Counted from the stretch's first letter, positions 1 to 8,312 are shown. The stretch: 64,000 nt of DNA from Paenibacillus antarcticus (GCF_001637225.1 NZ_LVJI01000025.1:35474-99473); one strand, 5' to 3'. A program made the numbers and translations. Notes: generated by a model not told the origin, from the letters alone.

Positions 1-616
1 CATTCATTTGATTCCATCTGTTGTTGCCGAATTTAGAAAGCGTTACCCTAATGTGAGATTTCGATTTAAATCGGGTATGTATCCGTCGCTTATTCGAGAT
101 GTTGTATCTGCTGAAGTTGATCTGGCCTTCATATCTCCTTTTCCGGAGGGGCATGAGCAAGTAGAAGGTGATGTGGTGTTGACCGAAGAAATGTATGCTA
201 TTGTTCCTCCAAATCACGCACTTGCACAAGAAGAATCTATTACGTTAGATCAACTGAGAGAAGATAAGTTTATTTTGTTTAGCAAGGGTTATTCTTTACG
301 CCCAATTGTCTGGCAAGCGTGTCTTGATGCGGGTTTCACACCTCAAATCGCCTTTGAGGGAGAGGAGACGGATACGATTCGGGGATTAGTTGCGGCAGGC
401 ATGGGTGTCAGTCTGTTGCCGGAGATGGCATTCTTTCAAAGTAATCCACTTCAACCTGCACGTGTTAGAATATCTGAACCGAAAGTAACGCGAACAATCG
501 CATTGATTCATAGATCAGATGACAAGTTACCTCTGGTTGCACAAGCATTCCGCAATTTTTTACTTACATATTTCGAACTTATGAGTGAAACAAAGAAAAC
601 CCCGTTCGGTTCTTAA
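1..616 (+). CDS. LysR-family regulator, C-terminal part (5' end outside window)
   Basis: The open frame runs in from the window edge, so only the last ~205 residues are seen: the effector-binding domain, without the N-terminal helix-turn-helix. LysR hallmarks are the LIPSVVAEFRKRYPNV-like opening of the first subdomain, the IVPPNHALA stretch after the hinge, and the GLVAAGMGVSLLPEMA segment near the C-terminus. LysR proteins are cytoplasmic DNA-binding activators or repressors that respond to a small ligand; the ligand cannot be read here. The stop codon lies inside the following terminator hairpin. A TTG at 8 should not be taken as the start because homology continues upstream. Confidence 0.9.
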   Translation, partial: IHLIPSVVAEFRKRYPNVRFRFKSGMYPSLIRDVVSAEVDLAFISPFPEGHEQVEGDVVLTEEMYAIVPPNHALAQEESITLDQLREDKFILFSKGYSLRPIVWQACLDAGFTPQIAFEGEETDTIRGLVAAGMGVSLLPEMAFFQSNPLQPARVRISEPKVTRTIALIHRSDDKLPLVAQAFRNFLLTYFELMSETKKTPFGS

Positions 617-640
617 ACCGATCGGGGTTTTCTTTGTTTT
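591..640. terminator. bidirectional intrinsic terminator
   Basis: A perfect 14-bp outer stem (591-604 with 623-636, CAAAGAAAACCCCG and its complement) encloses a second small stem (CGGTT/AACCG). A- and T-rich flanks on both sides let it stop the LysR gene on the plus strand and yugP on the minus strand. The LysR stop codon is within the loop. Confidence 0.85.
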
Positions 641-665
641 GTTGTAGGGGCTTCCCTCTTACATA

Positions 666-1346
666 TTAGTCACGACTGTTATTGAACATCATGACATATC
701 GAATGAGCTCGAGTATGGAGATTAATGCAGCAGCAACGTATGTGAGGGCGGCGGCATTCAATACCTTGGCGACACCACGTTCTTCATCGTTAGTTATGAA
801 GCCTTGCTCCACCATAATGTTACGTGCGCGACTGCTGGCGTTGAATTCAACTGGTAATGTTACGAGTTGGAAAGCTACAGCAGCGGAGAAGAAGATAATT
901 CCTAGGCCAAGTAGATTAGTGAATGAAAATAAAATACCTGCGATGAGTAAGAATGGCGCTACTCCTGAAGCGAAGTTAACAACTGGGAACATCCGGTGTC
1001 GCATAACTAGCATTGGATAGTGCTCTTTATGTTGAATGGCATGACCGATCTCATGACAGGCTACAGAAACGGCTGAAATGGTACTTTCGTAATACACAGG
1101 TTCCGATAAACGTACGACTTTATGAATAGGGTCGTAATGGTCGGTTAGTGAGCCTCTAACTGGCTCAATTGGGATATGTTGCAGGTCGTTTGCGTCTAAC
1201 ATACGTCGAGCAGCTTCATAGCCGGTTAGTCCATTATGATTCTCTACTTGTGCCCACTTTTTAAATGTTCCCTTGACACGAAATTGTGCCCAAAGTGAGA
1301 ATATGAATGCAATAATGATGAGAATAAACATAGAATTAGAGTTCAT
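666..1346 (-). CDS. yugP: YugP-family membrane zinc metallopeptidase
   Basis: 226 residues, the usual length for the YugP/DUF2268-like neutral zinc metallopeptidase family. There is an N-terminal membrane segment (residues ~5-20), a zinc-binding HEIGH motif at about 98-102 followed by AIQH, and two or three hydrophobic segments in the C-terminal half (around 125-165 and 200-215). The catalytic face is expected at the membrane; the substrate of the family is unknown. The start is supported by AGGAGG 6-7 bases upstream. The gene lies 47 bp downstream of a MerR regulator on the same strand, so the two are probably co-transcribed. The family assignment is firm, the role is not. Confidence 0.9.
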   Translation of the reverse strand: MNSNSMFILIIIAFIFSLWAQFRVKGTFKKWAQVENHNGLTGYEAARRMLDANDLQHIPIEPVRGSLTDHYDPIHKVVRLSEPVYYESTISAVSVACHEIGHAIQHKEHYPMLVMRHRMFPVVNFASGVAPFLLIAGILFSFTNLLGLGIIFFSAAVAFQLVTLPVEFNASSRARNIMVEQGFITNDEERGVAKVLNAAALTYVAAALISILELIRYVMMFNNSRD

Positions 1347-1393
1347 TTCCTTACCTCCTAGTAGTAGTTATACCTCGAATTATGCGAAAAGCT

Positions 1394-1831
1394 TTACATT
1401 AATGGTCCATGATTGAGTAAGAGCTTTAAGGCTTCTATAACAGCTGCTCCCTGAGGGAGTAGTTGCGTCAACATGCGTCTAGCCTGCCCAGGTTTCATTT
1501 GTTCAATGATAGGGCTTAGTTCCCTAACTTCCTTCTCTAACTGCAACATATGAAGTTCTAGGTGGGTTAGCTTGTCTGATACCTGTTCTTCCTCTGTGCC
1601 CATATTCCATTTGTCTAGCTTTTCCTTTATTTCCTCCAAAGTATACTTCTCTTGTTTTAGTAGATTAATACGCACCAGACGGGCAGAGGTTTCATAGCTA
1701 TAAAGGCGGTAATTTTTCTCTGTTCGACTTTCAGGAACAATTAATCCTAACTTCGTGTAATAATCGATCGTCCTCTCGCTGACACCAGCAACTTTTGCTA
1801 ATTCTCCAATTCTGTACAACGTCATATCCAC
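1394..1831 (-). CDS. MerR-family transcriptional regulator
   Basis: About 145 residues. The N-terminus is a typical MerR winged helix (YRIGELAKVAGVSERTIDYYTKLGLI), followed by a conserved NYRLYS wing and then a long helical coiled-coil dimerisation region; the C-terminus has no cysteine pattern for metals. I chose the GTG at 1831 because a GAGGTG ribosome binding site lies 9 bases upstream; the ATG at 1825 would be too far from it and the upstream ATG at 1873 has no site. It is transcribed toward yugP and diverges from amt, so it may control yugP or its own promoter; the ligand is unknown. Confidence 0.88.
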   Translation of the reverse strand: MDMTLYRIGELAKVAGVSERTIDYYTKLGLIVPESRTEKNYRLYSYETSARLVRINLLKQEKYTLEEIKEKLDKWNMGTEEEQVSDKLTHLELHMLQLEKEVRELSPIIEQMKPGQARRMLTQLLPQGAAVIEALKLLLNHGPLM

Positions 1832-1988
1832 AATGCGAATCACCTCACTTACATAAATATGAATCAATAACACAACTTATCCATTTCTTATCCATTTAAT
1901 GATGATTTACTTAATATTAACTATTTAAAATATGATACTCGAAGGTTAACCATACAGTCAAACGTATCACTTTTACAAACTTCTCCAA

Positions 1989-2005
1989 TGTTATATATAA
2001 TGACA
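1989..2005. promoter_or_regulatory. GlnR/TnrA-type operator, upstream copy
   Basis: TGTTATATATAATGACA matches the GlnR/TnrA consensus TGTNANAWWWTNTNACA at 16 of 17 positions. It lies about 38 bp upstream of the -35 element of the amt promoter, a place where an activator could act. Function is inferred from the match and from the perfect second copy downstream. Confidence 0.75.
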
Positions 2006-2042
2006 TGATAAGTAAGGAGTTGGATTATTTTTGAAAAAACTA

Positions 2043-2072
2043 TTGTCAAAAGTTACCCTTTCTGCTTATAAT
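2043..2072 (+). promoter_or_regulatory. sigma-A promoter of amt
   Basis: TTGTCA (2043-2048), an 18-bp spacer and a perfect TATAAT (2067-2072), predicting a transcript start near 2079. It lies between two GlnR/TnrA boxes. Confidence 0.75.
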
Positions 2073-2093
2073 GAGATTATGAACTTGGAGTCG

Positions 2094-2110
2094 TGTTAGA
2101 AAATATGACA
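2094..2110. promoter_or_regulatory. GlnR/TnrA-type operator, downstream copy
   Basis: TGTTAGAAAATATGACA matches TGTNANAWWWTNTNACA at all 17 positions. It begins about 15 bp after the predicted transcript start, where a bound repressor would block RNA polymerase. Its centre is 105 bp from the upstream copy, about ten helical turns, so the two could be bridged on one DNA face. Confidence 0.8.
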
Positions 2111-2128
2111 TAAAGAGGAGCGGTTACG

Positions 2129-3541
2129 ATGAAAAAGAGAATGTTGGGTATTGCTTTAGGAATGTTGGCACTGTTAGCTTTTCCACTTAGTGCATTTGCG
2201 GATGATGGAGCTACAAATTTGGAATTGCAAGCAGGCATTAACTCGGTATTCGTCTTTCTAGCGGTCATGCTCGTATTCTTTATGCAAGCTGGGTTTGTTC
2301 TATTAGAAGCTGGAACGGTTCGTATGAAGAATGCGGGTCACGTTGCTGGTAAGACCGTTTTGACTTTAGGAATTTCGGTTATCGTATTCTGGGCTGTCGG
2401 ATTTGCTCTAGGATTCGGAAATGGTAATGGAATTATCGGTCAAACAGGATTCTTCTTAAGTGGAGAGAGCATGGCGAGCTCATTCGATTCATTAGCTTTC
2501 TCAGATGTATCATTAACCGTTAAGTTCTTATTCCAATTATCATTCGCAGCGATCTCGTTAGCTATTGCCTCAGGAGGTATGGCAGAACGTGCCAAACTGA
2601 GCGTTTACATTATATTCGGAACGTTGTTCATGATTGTTATTTATCCTGTTGTGGCTCACTGGGTATGGGGTGGTGGATGGCTTGCTCAACTAGGTATGCA
2701 AGATTATGCAGGTTCTACTGTAGTCCACTTGACGGGTGCAACAGCTGCTCTTGTAGCGACTTTCTTATTGAAGCCACGTCTTGGTAAGTATAATAAAGAT
2801 GGTAAACCGAACGTTATTCCAGGACATAACCAAGTTTATACTGTACTAGGTGTTGTTATTCTCTGGATAGGCTGGTTTGGATTTAACCCAGGTAGTGGAT
2901 TATCAGGATTAGGTGATTTCTTCGGATATGTTTCACTTACAACGAATATTGCAGCTGCGGGTGGTGCATTAGCGGCACTTGCTATCTCTTGGATGGTATT
3001 TGGAAAGGGAGATATTCCTAGCATGTTAAATGGTGTACTTGCTGCACTTGTAGCGATAACAGGTTCTTGTGCCTTTGTTGAACCGTGGGCAGCTGTTATC
3101 ATCGGTGCTGTGGCTGGTACAGTCGCTTTCTTAGCTGGTCAGTGGTTGGAACGTGCTGGATTAGATGATCCAATCTATGCTGTATCTGTTCACGGTATAG
3201 CGGGTATCTGGGGAGCTCTATCTACAGGGTTATTCGCAACGGCGGAATTGGCTGAAAAGACTGGAGTAGGTCAAGCAGGATTATTCTATGGTGGTGGTGT
3301 ACATCAATTAGGAATTCAAGCTCTAGGTGTAGCTGGTACCTTTGGATTTGTACTTGTGGTCTCATTCATTATCCTTGGTGTTATGAAAATGATCATGGGG
3401 CTTCGTGTGACAGAAGAAGAAGAGATGATGGGTCTAGATATAAGTGAACACGGAACGTATGGATACCCAGAACAAATGAAATTACTTACGGATGCTGAAG
3501 CTTTATCCCGTACTCATAAATCGACTCCCCCTGTAAATTAA
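2129..3541 (+). CDS. amt: ammonium transporter (Amt family)
   Basis: 470 residues with a cleavable N-terminal signal sequence (AFA-DD near residue 25) and about 11 membrane segments. The twin-histidine pore pair is visible: VVHLTGA near residue 200 and VSVHGIAGIWGAL near 355. The protein carries ammonium across the cytoplasmic membrane. Start supported by AGAGGAG 9 bases upstream. Two GlnR/TnrA operators flank its promoter, so expression should follow nitrogen supply. The usual partner, a PII protein gene (glnK), is absent; a nucleotidyltransferase-like gene follows instead. Confidence 0.97.
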   Translation: MKKRMLGIALGMLALLAFPLSAFADDGATNLELQAGINSVFVFLAVMLVFFMQAGFVLLEAGTVRMKNAGHVAGKTVLTLGISVIVFWAVGFALGFGNGNGIIGQTGFFLSGESMASSFDSLAFSDVSLTVKFLFQLSFAAISLAIASGGMAERAKLSVYIIFGTLFMIVIYPVVAHWVWGGGWLAQLGMQDYAGSTVVHLTGATAALVATFLLKPRLGKYNKDGKPNVIPGHNQVYTVLGVVILWIGWFGFNPGSGLSGLGDFFGYVSLTTNIAAAGGALAALAISWMVFGKGDIPSMLNGVLAALVAITGSCAFVEPWAAVIIGAVAGTVAFLAGQWLERAGLDDPIYAVSVHGIAGIWGALSTGLFATAELAEKTGVGQAGLFYGGGVHQLGIQALGVAGTFGFVLVVSFIILGVMKMIMGLRVTEEEEMMGLDISEHGTYGYPEQMKLLTDAEALSRTHKSTPPVN

Positions 3542-3555
3542 AGGGGAATGAGATT

Positions 3556-3592
3556 CTGACATTCTGGTTGAGGTAAGTACCAGAATGCTCAG
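3556..3592 (+). other. intercistronic hairpin between amt and the DUF294 gene
   Basis: CATTCTGGT (3560-3568) pairs perfectly with ACCAGAATG (3579-3587), extended by CTGA/TCAG at the base. No T-run follows, so it is not a standard terminator. It may stabilise the amt message or reduce read-through into the downstream genes. Confidence 0.5.
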
Positions 3593-3609
3593 AAGAGAGG
3601 GGGAATAGC

Positions 3610-4689
3610 ATGAAATTGGTAAATTCAACGGATTGCATTTTGGACTTTTCGGGCATTTCTGTTGCCAGCTCGTGGAGTCAATTAAAGGAACAACGTATAG
3701 AATATCAGACTCACTTGCAACAACTGAGGCTTACGTTAACGTTCTTAGAGTGGATGACACAAGTCAACCTAATGCATGACTTAATTACGACGAAGGCCTT
3801 GGAGATCTGTGAGAGCGATATGTTGGAAGCGGGCTATGGTCCGCCTCCTGTTCCATATTCCTTTATCGTGTTCGGGAGTGCAGGACGTATGGAATCCACC
3901 TTGTGGAGCGATCAAGATAATGGGCTTATTATAAGTAATGAAACGAATGAGTTTAAAGATCGATACTTCGAAATTTTTGCAAATCTCCTTTGCGACCAAT
4001 TGGCATATTTGGGATATGAGAAATGTTTGGGTAAGGTGATGTGCTCGGAACTACTCTGGAGAAAGACTTTGATGGAATGGGAATTGACATTAACTGAGTG
4101 GCAAAGCGACATGAGTTGGGAGCCGATTCGTTATCTAATTATTGCCGCAGATATGCGTCATATTGCTGGCGATCAAAGTTTGACTGTTGCGCTTAAAGAC
4201 CTGTTCTATCGAGGATTTAAAGAAGTTCCAGAACTACAATATGCGATATTGCGTAATACAGTTAGGCATAAGGCAACATTAAATATTTTAGGGCAAGTTG
4301 TGACTGAGCGTTTTGGAGATCATGCAGGTGGTTTTGATATCAAATATGGGGTCTACATTCCATTAGTTAATTTTGTGAGGTTTATGGCGTTACAGTTAGA
4401 TGTAAGAGAAACAACAACGAAGAAAAGGTTACAGAAGTTAATATCTTTGGATAGTGACAATGTATTGCTTGAAAGCTGCCAAGAGGCCTTTGACATGGCT
4501 ATAAAGCTAAGGATGAGTACGCCTTGTACACTATCGGATGGATTGTTAATCAGTAGTAACTACATCTCGGAACAAGAGCTTAAGAATAAAACAATCATGC
4601 ACGAACTTCGTGAAAGCCTAGGTGTCATTAGAAGAACTCATAGAGCATTACAACGGTTGCTGCGTTTTGCGGAGAGGAGAAAGATATGA
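3610..4689 (+). CDS. DUF294 nucleotidyltransferase-like signalling protein
   Basis: 359 residues. A GSAGRME...SDQDNGLI motif near residues 88-106 is the nucleotidyltransferase signature (GSxxRxE...DxD) shared with GlnD and kanamycin nucleotidyltransferases. The rest matches the all-helical DUF294 C-terminal region. Many relatives carry N-terminal cyclic-nucleotide-binding or CBS domains; here only a ~80-residue helical N-terminus precedes the catalytic domain. It follows amt by 68 bp and overlaps the next gene by ATGA, so all three are probably one operon. A nucleotidylating role on a transport or regulatory partner is plausible but is inference. Confidence 0.85.
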   Translation: MKLVNSTDCILDFSGISVASSWSQLKEQRIEYQTHLQQLRLTLTFLEWMTQVNLMHDLITTKALEICESDMLEAGYGPPPVPYSFIVFGSAGRMESTLWSDQDNGLIISNETNEFKDRYFEIFANLLCDQLAYLGYEKCLGKVMCSELLWRKTLMEWELTLTEWQSDMSWEPIRYLIIAADMRHIAGDQSLTVALKDLFYRGFKEVPELQYAILRNTVRHKATLNILGQVVTERFGDHAGGFDIKYGVYIPLVNFVRFMALQLDVRETTTKKRLQKLISLDSDNVLLESCQEAFDMAIKLRMSTPCTLSDGLLISSNYISEQELKNKTIMHELRESLGVIRRTHRALQRLLRFAERRKI

Positions 4690-5423
4690 AGGAGCCGGTA
4701 AGGGGTGTCAATGGATTGTGGAGCACGTTTCGGCAGGGAGGTATGCCGTCTGCGATAGCTTCTGTAATGGGAGCCCCTACCGCTCAGCATATGGCTTTTA
4801 TTCGCTCACTCATGAGAGAGCAAAGAAGACCTGAGGTTCTTAGTATTCCGTTAACTAAACTTGAGACCGTTGTATTCGATCTTGAAACGACAGGTTTTGC
4901 TCATCAACACGGTGATGAAATTTTATCATTTGGTGCTGTCAGGATGGTGGGCGAGGAGATAGTATCAGAAGAACAGTTCTATTCACTGGTGAACTGCCGT
5001 AAGCTTGTTCCAGATCATATCACTGAATTAACAGGTATTACACAGGAGATGACTGATGAAGCTCCTACACTCATGAATGGTTTACATGACTTTATGTCAT
5101 TTGTGGGGGGAAGGGTGCTAATAGCTCATGGTAGCGCTCACGACAAAGCGTTCTTGAATGCAGCTTTATGGAAAACATCAAAGATTAATTTAGGCCATCG
5201 TGTTATCGATACGATGATGATTGCGCGCTGGCTTGAACCACAACGTGGAGGGTATGGGCTTGATGAATTACTACTAGATCGTGATATTCCTATTAAAGGA
5301 AGACATCATGCATTAGAGGATGCTTTGATGACAGCTAAGCTGTGGAAATCGTTCTTAGATGATATTTCAAAGCGTAGGGTAGATACATTAGGTGATCTGT
5401 ATGCTCATTTAAGTCACTGTTAA
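4686..5423 (+). CDS. DnaQ-family 3'-5' exonuclease
   Basis: 245 residues. After an ~60-residue N-terminal extension come the DEDD exonuclease motifs: VFDLETTG (ExoI, ~62-69), ITGIT and AHGSAHDKAFL (ExoII, ~150), and HHALEDALMTA (ExoIII, ~206-216), the last of the DEDDh type. Such domains resemble the proofreading subunit of DNA polymerase III and also occur in stand-alone DNases and RNases. The ATG overlaps the stop codon of the DUF294 gene (ATGA), which implies translational coupling. DUF294-exonuclease pairs are recurrent in bacteria as far as I recall; the shared function is unknown. The 3' end overlaps the convergent JAMM gene by 15 bp. Confidence 0.9.
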   Translation: MKEPVRGVNGLWSTFRQGGMPSAIASVMGAPTAQHMAFIRSLMREQRRPEVLSIPLTKLETVVFDLETTGFAHQHGDEILSFGAVRMVGEEIVSEEQFYSLVNCRKLVPDHITELTGITQEMTDEAPTLMNGLHDFMSFVGGRVLIAHGSAHDKAFLNAALWKTSKINLGHRVIDTMMIARWLEPQRGGYGLDELLLDRDIPIKGRHHALEDALMTAKLWKSFLDDISKRRVDTLGDLYAHLSHC

Positions 5424-5885
5424 TTGCGTTCGCAAAAGACGAAAGTTATCGTTGATCTCTGTCTTGGAATGGAATGAAGGATGGATAATGCGATAAGAAT
5501 GGATGATGATGGAGTTGCTGCTCTCATTAGGTGAACAGATCAAATAAGCATCCAGTAATTGTCCGTATCCATTTAACTTGGTTAGATCATCTTGAGATGG
5601 TATAGGCTGCGAATGGGGATGGGAATGAACAATTCCTACGAGTCTCTCGGGATGTAAACAGAACTTGATCCATTCCTCAGGATGAAATGTGAAAGCATGC
5701 AGCGGGTCAGGCGCTACGTTACGGATGGGATGGAACTTCTCGATCTGTATGCTACCCGCTGCAGCAGTACCTAGTAGGACCCCGCATGATTCATGTGGAA
5801 GATGGAGAAGGGTATGCGTTGCAAGTTCACGAGCTGCGGCAGCATGTATTAACACTTCCTCATTCCTTACTAAAAGCTTGGTCAT
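5409..5885 (-). CDS. JAMM/MPN (M67) metallopeptidase
   Basis: 158 residues. The JAMM zinc signature is complete: HESCGVLLG near residue 31, then VHSHPHSQPIPSQDD (HxHx10D) near residues 87-101. Proteins of this family remove ubiquitin-like or sulfur-carrier tails, or act as general isopeptidases; no sulfur-carrier gene is nearby, so the substrate is open. Start supported by GAGAGGT about 8 bases upstream. The gene is convergent with the exonuclease gene and no terminator separates them. Confidence 0.88.
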   Translation of the reverse strand: MTKLLVRNEEVLIHAAAARELATHTLLHLPHESCGVLLGTAAAGSIQIEKFHPIRNVAPDPLHAFTFHPEEWIKFCLHPERLVGIVHSHPHSQPIPSQDDLTKLNGYGQLLDAYLICSPNESSNSIIIHSYRIIHPSFHSKTEINDNFRLLRTQLTVT

Positions 5886-5910
5886 CGTGTCGTACCTCTC
5901 TCTCTAATTG

Positions 5911-5941
5911 GCTTCTGCGTTTATGCAGAAGTCCTTTTTTT
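5911..5941 (+). terminator. intrinsic terminator, plus strand, upstream of the JAMM gene start
   Basis: CTTCTGC (5912-5918) pairs with GCAGAAG (5925-5931), followed by TCC and eight T. It faces the plus strand, where the nearest upstream plus-strand gene is the exonuclease ending at 5423, so that transcript may run antisense through the whole JAMM gene before stopping here. Confidence 0.7.
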
Positions 5942-6037
5942 TATTTTTATTTAGTCTTAGATGAATCGATTGTAAGTTATTAAAGAAAGAGGGTAGAATA
6001 AAAGGTAATAACTTAATGAAAAGGAAACGATCACTAC

Positions 6038-6589
6038 ATGAAACGTAACGTATATATTGTAATTGCCACATTAATTCTGATTGCGATAGCTATTTCTCAG
6101 AATAAAGGTTCGGGGGTTCAAACGGTATTTCAAATGAACAAACCCCTTCCTACAGAGACGGGTTCAGAAGCGGGATTGTTAGCTCCTCCATTCTCAATGG
6201 TTGGATTGGATGGGAAGACATATCATGTTGGTGGTAAGCAGGAGAAGGCTATCATTATGAATTTCTGGGCTTCTTGGTGTGATCCGTGTCAAGAAGAAGC
6301 TCCTGAATTAATTAAAATAGCTGATAAGTATCATAATGATCTTACCATCTATGGCATGAATGTAACTAAATATGATAATAAGAAAAATGCTGAGAAATTC
6401 ATCGACAAATATAACATTAACTTTCCGGTAATTCTTGATTCAGAAGCGGCTGTATTTGATCAGTATAAAGGTGTTGTATTCCCAACGAATGTGTTAATTG
6501 ATAAACATGGGGTTATTCAGGAAATTATCCTAGGGATAGTGTCGGAGAAAGAATTAGAGAAGAAAGTGAAAAAGTTAATTGAATCTTAA
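6038..6589 (+). CDS. membrane-anchored ResA/TlpA-type thioredoxin
   Basis: 183 residues. An uncleaved N-terminal membrane anchor (residues ~5-22) leads to an extracellular thioredoxin domain with an AlkA/TSA-redoxin profile. The redox motif is WCDPC in FWASWCDPCQEEAPEL (around residues 76-91), and the cis-proline region VFPTNVLID is present. ResA-type proteins reduce cytochrome c apoprotein thiols or other exported dithiols; no cytochrome maturation gene is adjacent, so the target is not established. Monocistronic: it ends at a bidirectional terminator shared with cimA. Confidence 0.9.
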   Translation: MKRNVYIVIATLILIAIAISQNKGSGVQTVFQMNKPLPTETGSEAGLLAPPFSMVGLDGKTYHVGGKQEKAIIMNFWASWCDPCQEEAPELIKIADKYHNDLTIYGMNVTKYDNKKNAEKFIDKYNINFPVILDSEAAVFDQYKGVVFPTNVLIDKHGVIQEIILGIVSEKELEKKVKKLIES

Positions 6590-6591
6590 AC

Positions 6592-6635
6592 AATAAAACC
6601 TCGATAGCCAACGTTATGGCTTCCGAGGTTTTATT
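6592..6635. terminator. bidirectional intrinsic terminator
   Basis: AATAAAACCTCG (6592-6603) pairs with CGAGGTTTTATT (6624-6635), with an inner AGCC/GGCT stem. It serves the thioredoxin gene on plus and cimA on minus. Confidence 0.85.
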
Positions 6636-6643
6636 ATGTAGAT

Positions 6644-8263
6644 TTAATGATTTATTAGACCATGTTGTTCATTAATATTAAGTTCTTTCTCATTCTGAGT
6701 GCTTTGACCTAAAAGAGCATACCGAATACTGTCGACTAATGCTTCCCAACTGGCTTCAATCACATTAGTAGAAACCCCGACGGTCGTCCATGTGCGTTCA
6801 ACATTTTTGGACTCAATAAGTACACGTACTTTAGCGGCCGTTGCATCTTTCTCATCTAAGACACGAACCTTATAGTCAGATAGATGCATTTCCTTAAGGA
6901 TTGGAAAGGACTGAGAAAGGGCTTTTCGAAGCGCATTATCGAGTGCGTTAACAGGTCCATTTCCTTCTGCTGCGGTATATACGCTTTCTCCATCAATCTT
7001 CAATTTAACAAAAGCTTCACAAATAACGGAATTGCTTGAGTTCTTCTCAATAAGCATTTTAAACGATTCGAAATTGAATAATTCAGTAATTTGACCATTA
7101 GCTTCGCGTAGTAACAGCTCTAATGAAGCATCAGCCGCTTCAAATTGATATCCTTGATGTTCTAGATCCTTTATCTTATCAATGACTTTGCGGGACTGTT
7201 CATTGCTAGGATCGAATGCTAGGCCCATCTCCTGCGCTTTGGACAGAATATTACTCTGACCGGCTAACTCTGACACAAGGATGCGCTGTTTATTACCTAC
7301 AAGTTCTGGTTCGATATGTTCATAGGTTCGTGAATCCCTGAGGATTGCAGAGACATGGATTCCACCTTTATGAGCAAAGGCTGCGTTACCAACATAAGGT
7401 TGATTCACAGGCATGTGCACGTTTGCAATTTCACTTACATACCGAGCAGTGTTAGCCAGTTGAGCTAATGAAGCGGGCTCGATACAATCGTATCCCATCT
7501 TCAGTTGAAGGGTTGGAATGATGGAGCAAAGATTAGCATTCCCACATCGTTCTCCGTAACCATTGATTGTTCCTTGAACTTGACGTGCGCCTGCTTGTAT
7601 AGCACTTAATGTATTCGCTACAGCAAGTTCACAGTCGTTATGGGTATGAATACTTAAATTGGCTTGAGGTAAATTAGAACTTAAAGTAGAGACGATATCA
7701 TAGATTTCGTGTGGAAGGGTTCCGCCATTCGTATCACACATCGTCAGCCAATCTGCGCCAGCGTCTTTTGCTTTTCTTAGGACGGCAACGGCATATTCTG
7801 GGTTATTCTTGTAACCATCGAAGAAATGTTCTGCGTCAAACACAACTTCAAGTCCATTTTGTTTGAGAAATGAGATCGAATCGTATATCATGGCCAAGTT
7901 CTCATCTAGTGTTGTCTGCAACGCGGTATACACATGGAAGTCCCATGACTTACCTACAAGGGTCGCAGCTTGTGAGCCTGAGTCAATAATTGATTTTAGA
8001 TTTGCGTCTTGTGAGGCCTCTGTATTCTTTCGACGTGTATTCCCAAATGCCGTGATCTTGGCATTAAGTCCTAGAGACTGAACCCTTTTGAAGAATTCAA
8101 TATCTTTACTGTTACTTCCTGGAATACCACCTTCAATATATTGGACACCCAGATCGTCTAGTTTTTTGGCAATTTTTAATTTGTCATCGGCTGATAAACT
8201 GACCCCTTCACCTTGGGTGCCGTCTCGTAAAGTAGTATCGAATATAGAAATTGATGCAGACAT
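6644..8263 (-). CDS. cimA: (R)-citramalate synthase
   Basis: About 539 residues. It condenses pyruvate and acetyl-CoA to (R)-citramalate, the threonine-independent entry to isoleucine. The N-terminal TIM barrel carries FDTTLRDGTQGEG (start of the DRE-TIM family), the metal site HTHNDCELAVAN, and a GxVQGTINGYGERCGNANL segment. The ~135-residue LeuA-type regulatory domain at the C-terminus is intact. I chose the ATG at 8263 because AGGAGG lies 6 bases upstream; a longer frame to 8311 would extend almost to the promoter. The length and the GEG variant after the DGTQ motif favour CimA over 2-isopropylmalate synthase. No leu or ilv genes are adjacent. Confidence 0.93.
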   Translation of the reverse strand: MSASISIFDTTLRDGTQGEGVSLSADDKLKIAKKLDDLGVQYIEGGIPGSNSKDIEFFKRVQSLGLNAKITAFGNTRRKNTEASQDANLKSIIDSGSQAATLVGKSWDFHVYTALQTTLDENLAMIYDSISFLKQNGLEVVFDAEHFFDGYKNNPEYAVAVLRKAKDAGADWLTMCDTNGGTLPHEIYDIVSTLSSNLPQANLSIHTHNDCELAVANTLSAIQAGARQVQGTINGYGERCGNANLCSIIPTLQLKMGYDCIEPASLAQLANTARYVSEIANVHMPVNQPYVGNAAFAHKGGIHVSAILRDSRTYEHIEPELVGNKQRILVSELAGQSNILSKAQEMGLAFDPSNEQSRKVIDKIKDLEHQGYQFEAADASLELLLREANGQITELFNFESFKMLIEKNSSNSVICEAFVKLKIDGESVYTAAEGNGPVNALDNALRKALSQSFPILKEMHLSDYKVRVLDEKDATAAKVRVLIESKNVERTWTTVGVSTNVIEASWEALVDSIRYALLGQSTQNEKELNINEQHGLINH

Positions 8264-8312
8264 GGTTGCCCTCCTTTGGAAGTCTATCTTAACGTGTTTT
8301 TTATAGTTCATA

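Noticed and set aside
682..1020. 112-residue plus-strand open frame
   Set aside because: It is antisense to yugP, whose zinc motif and ribosome binding site are clear.
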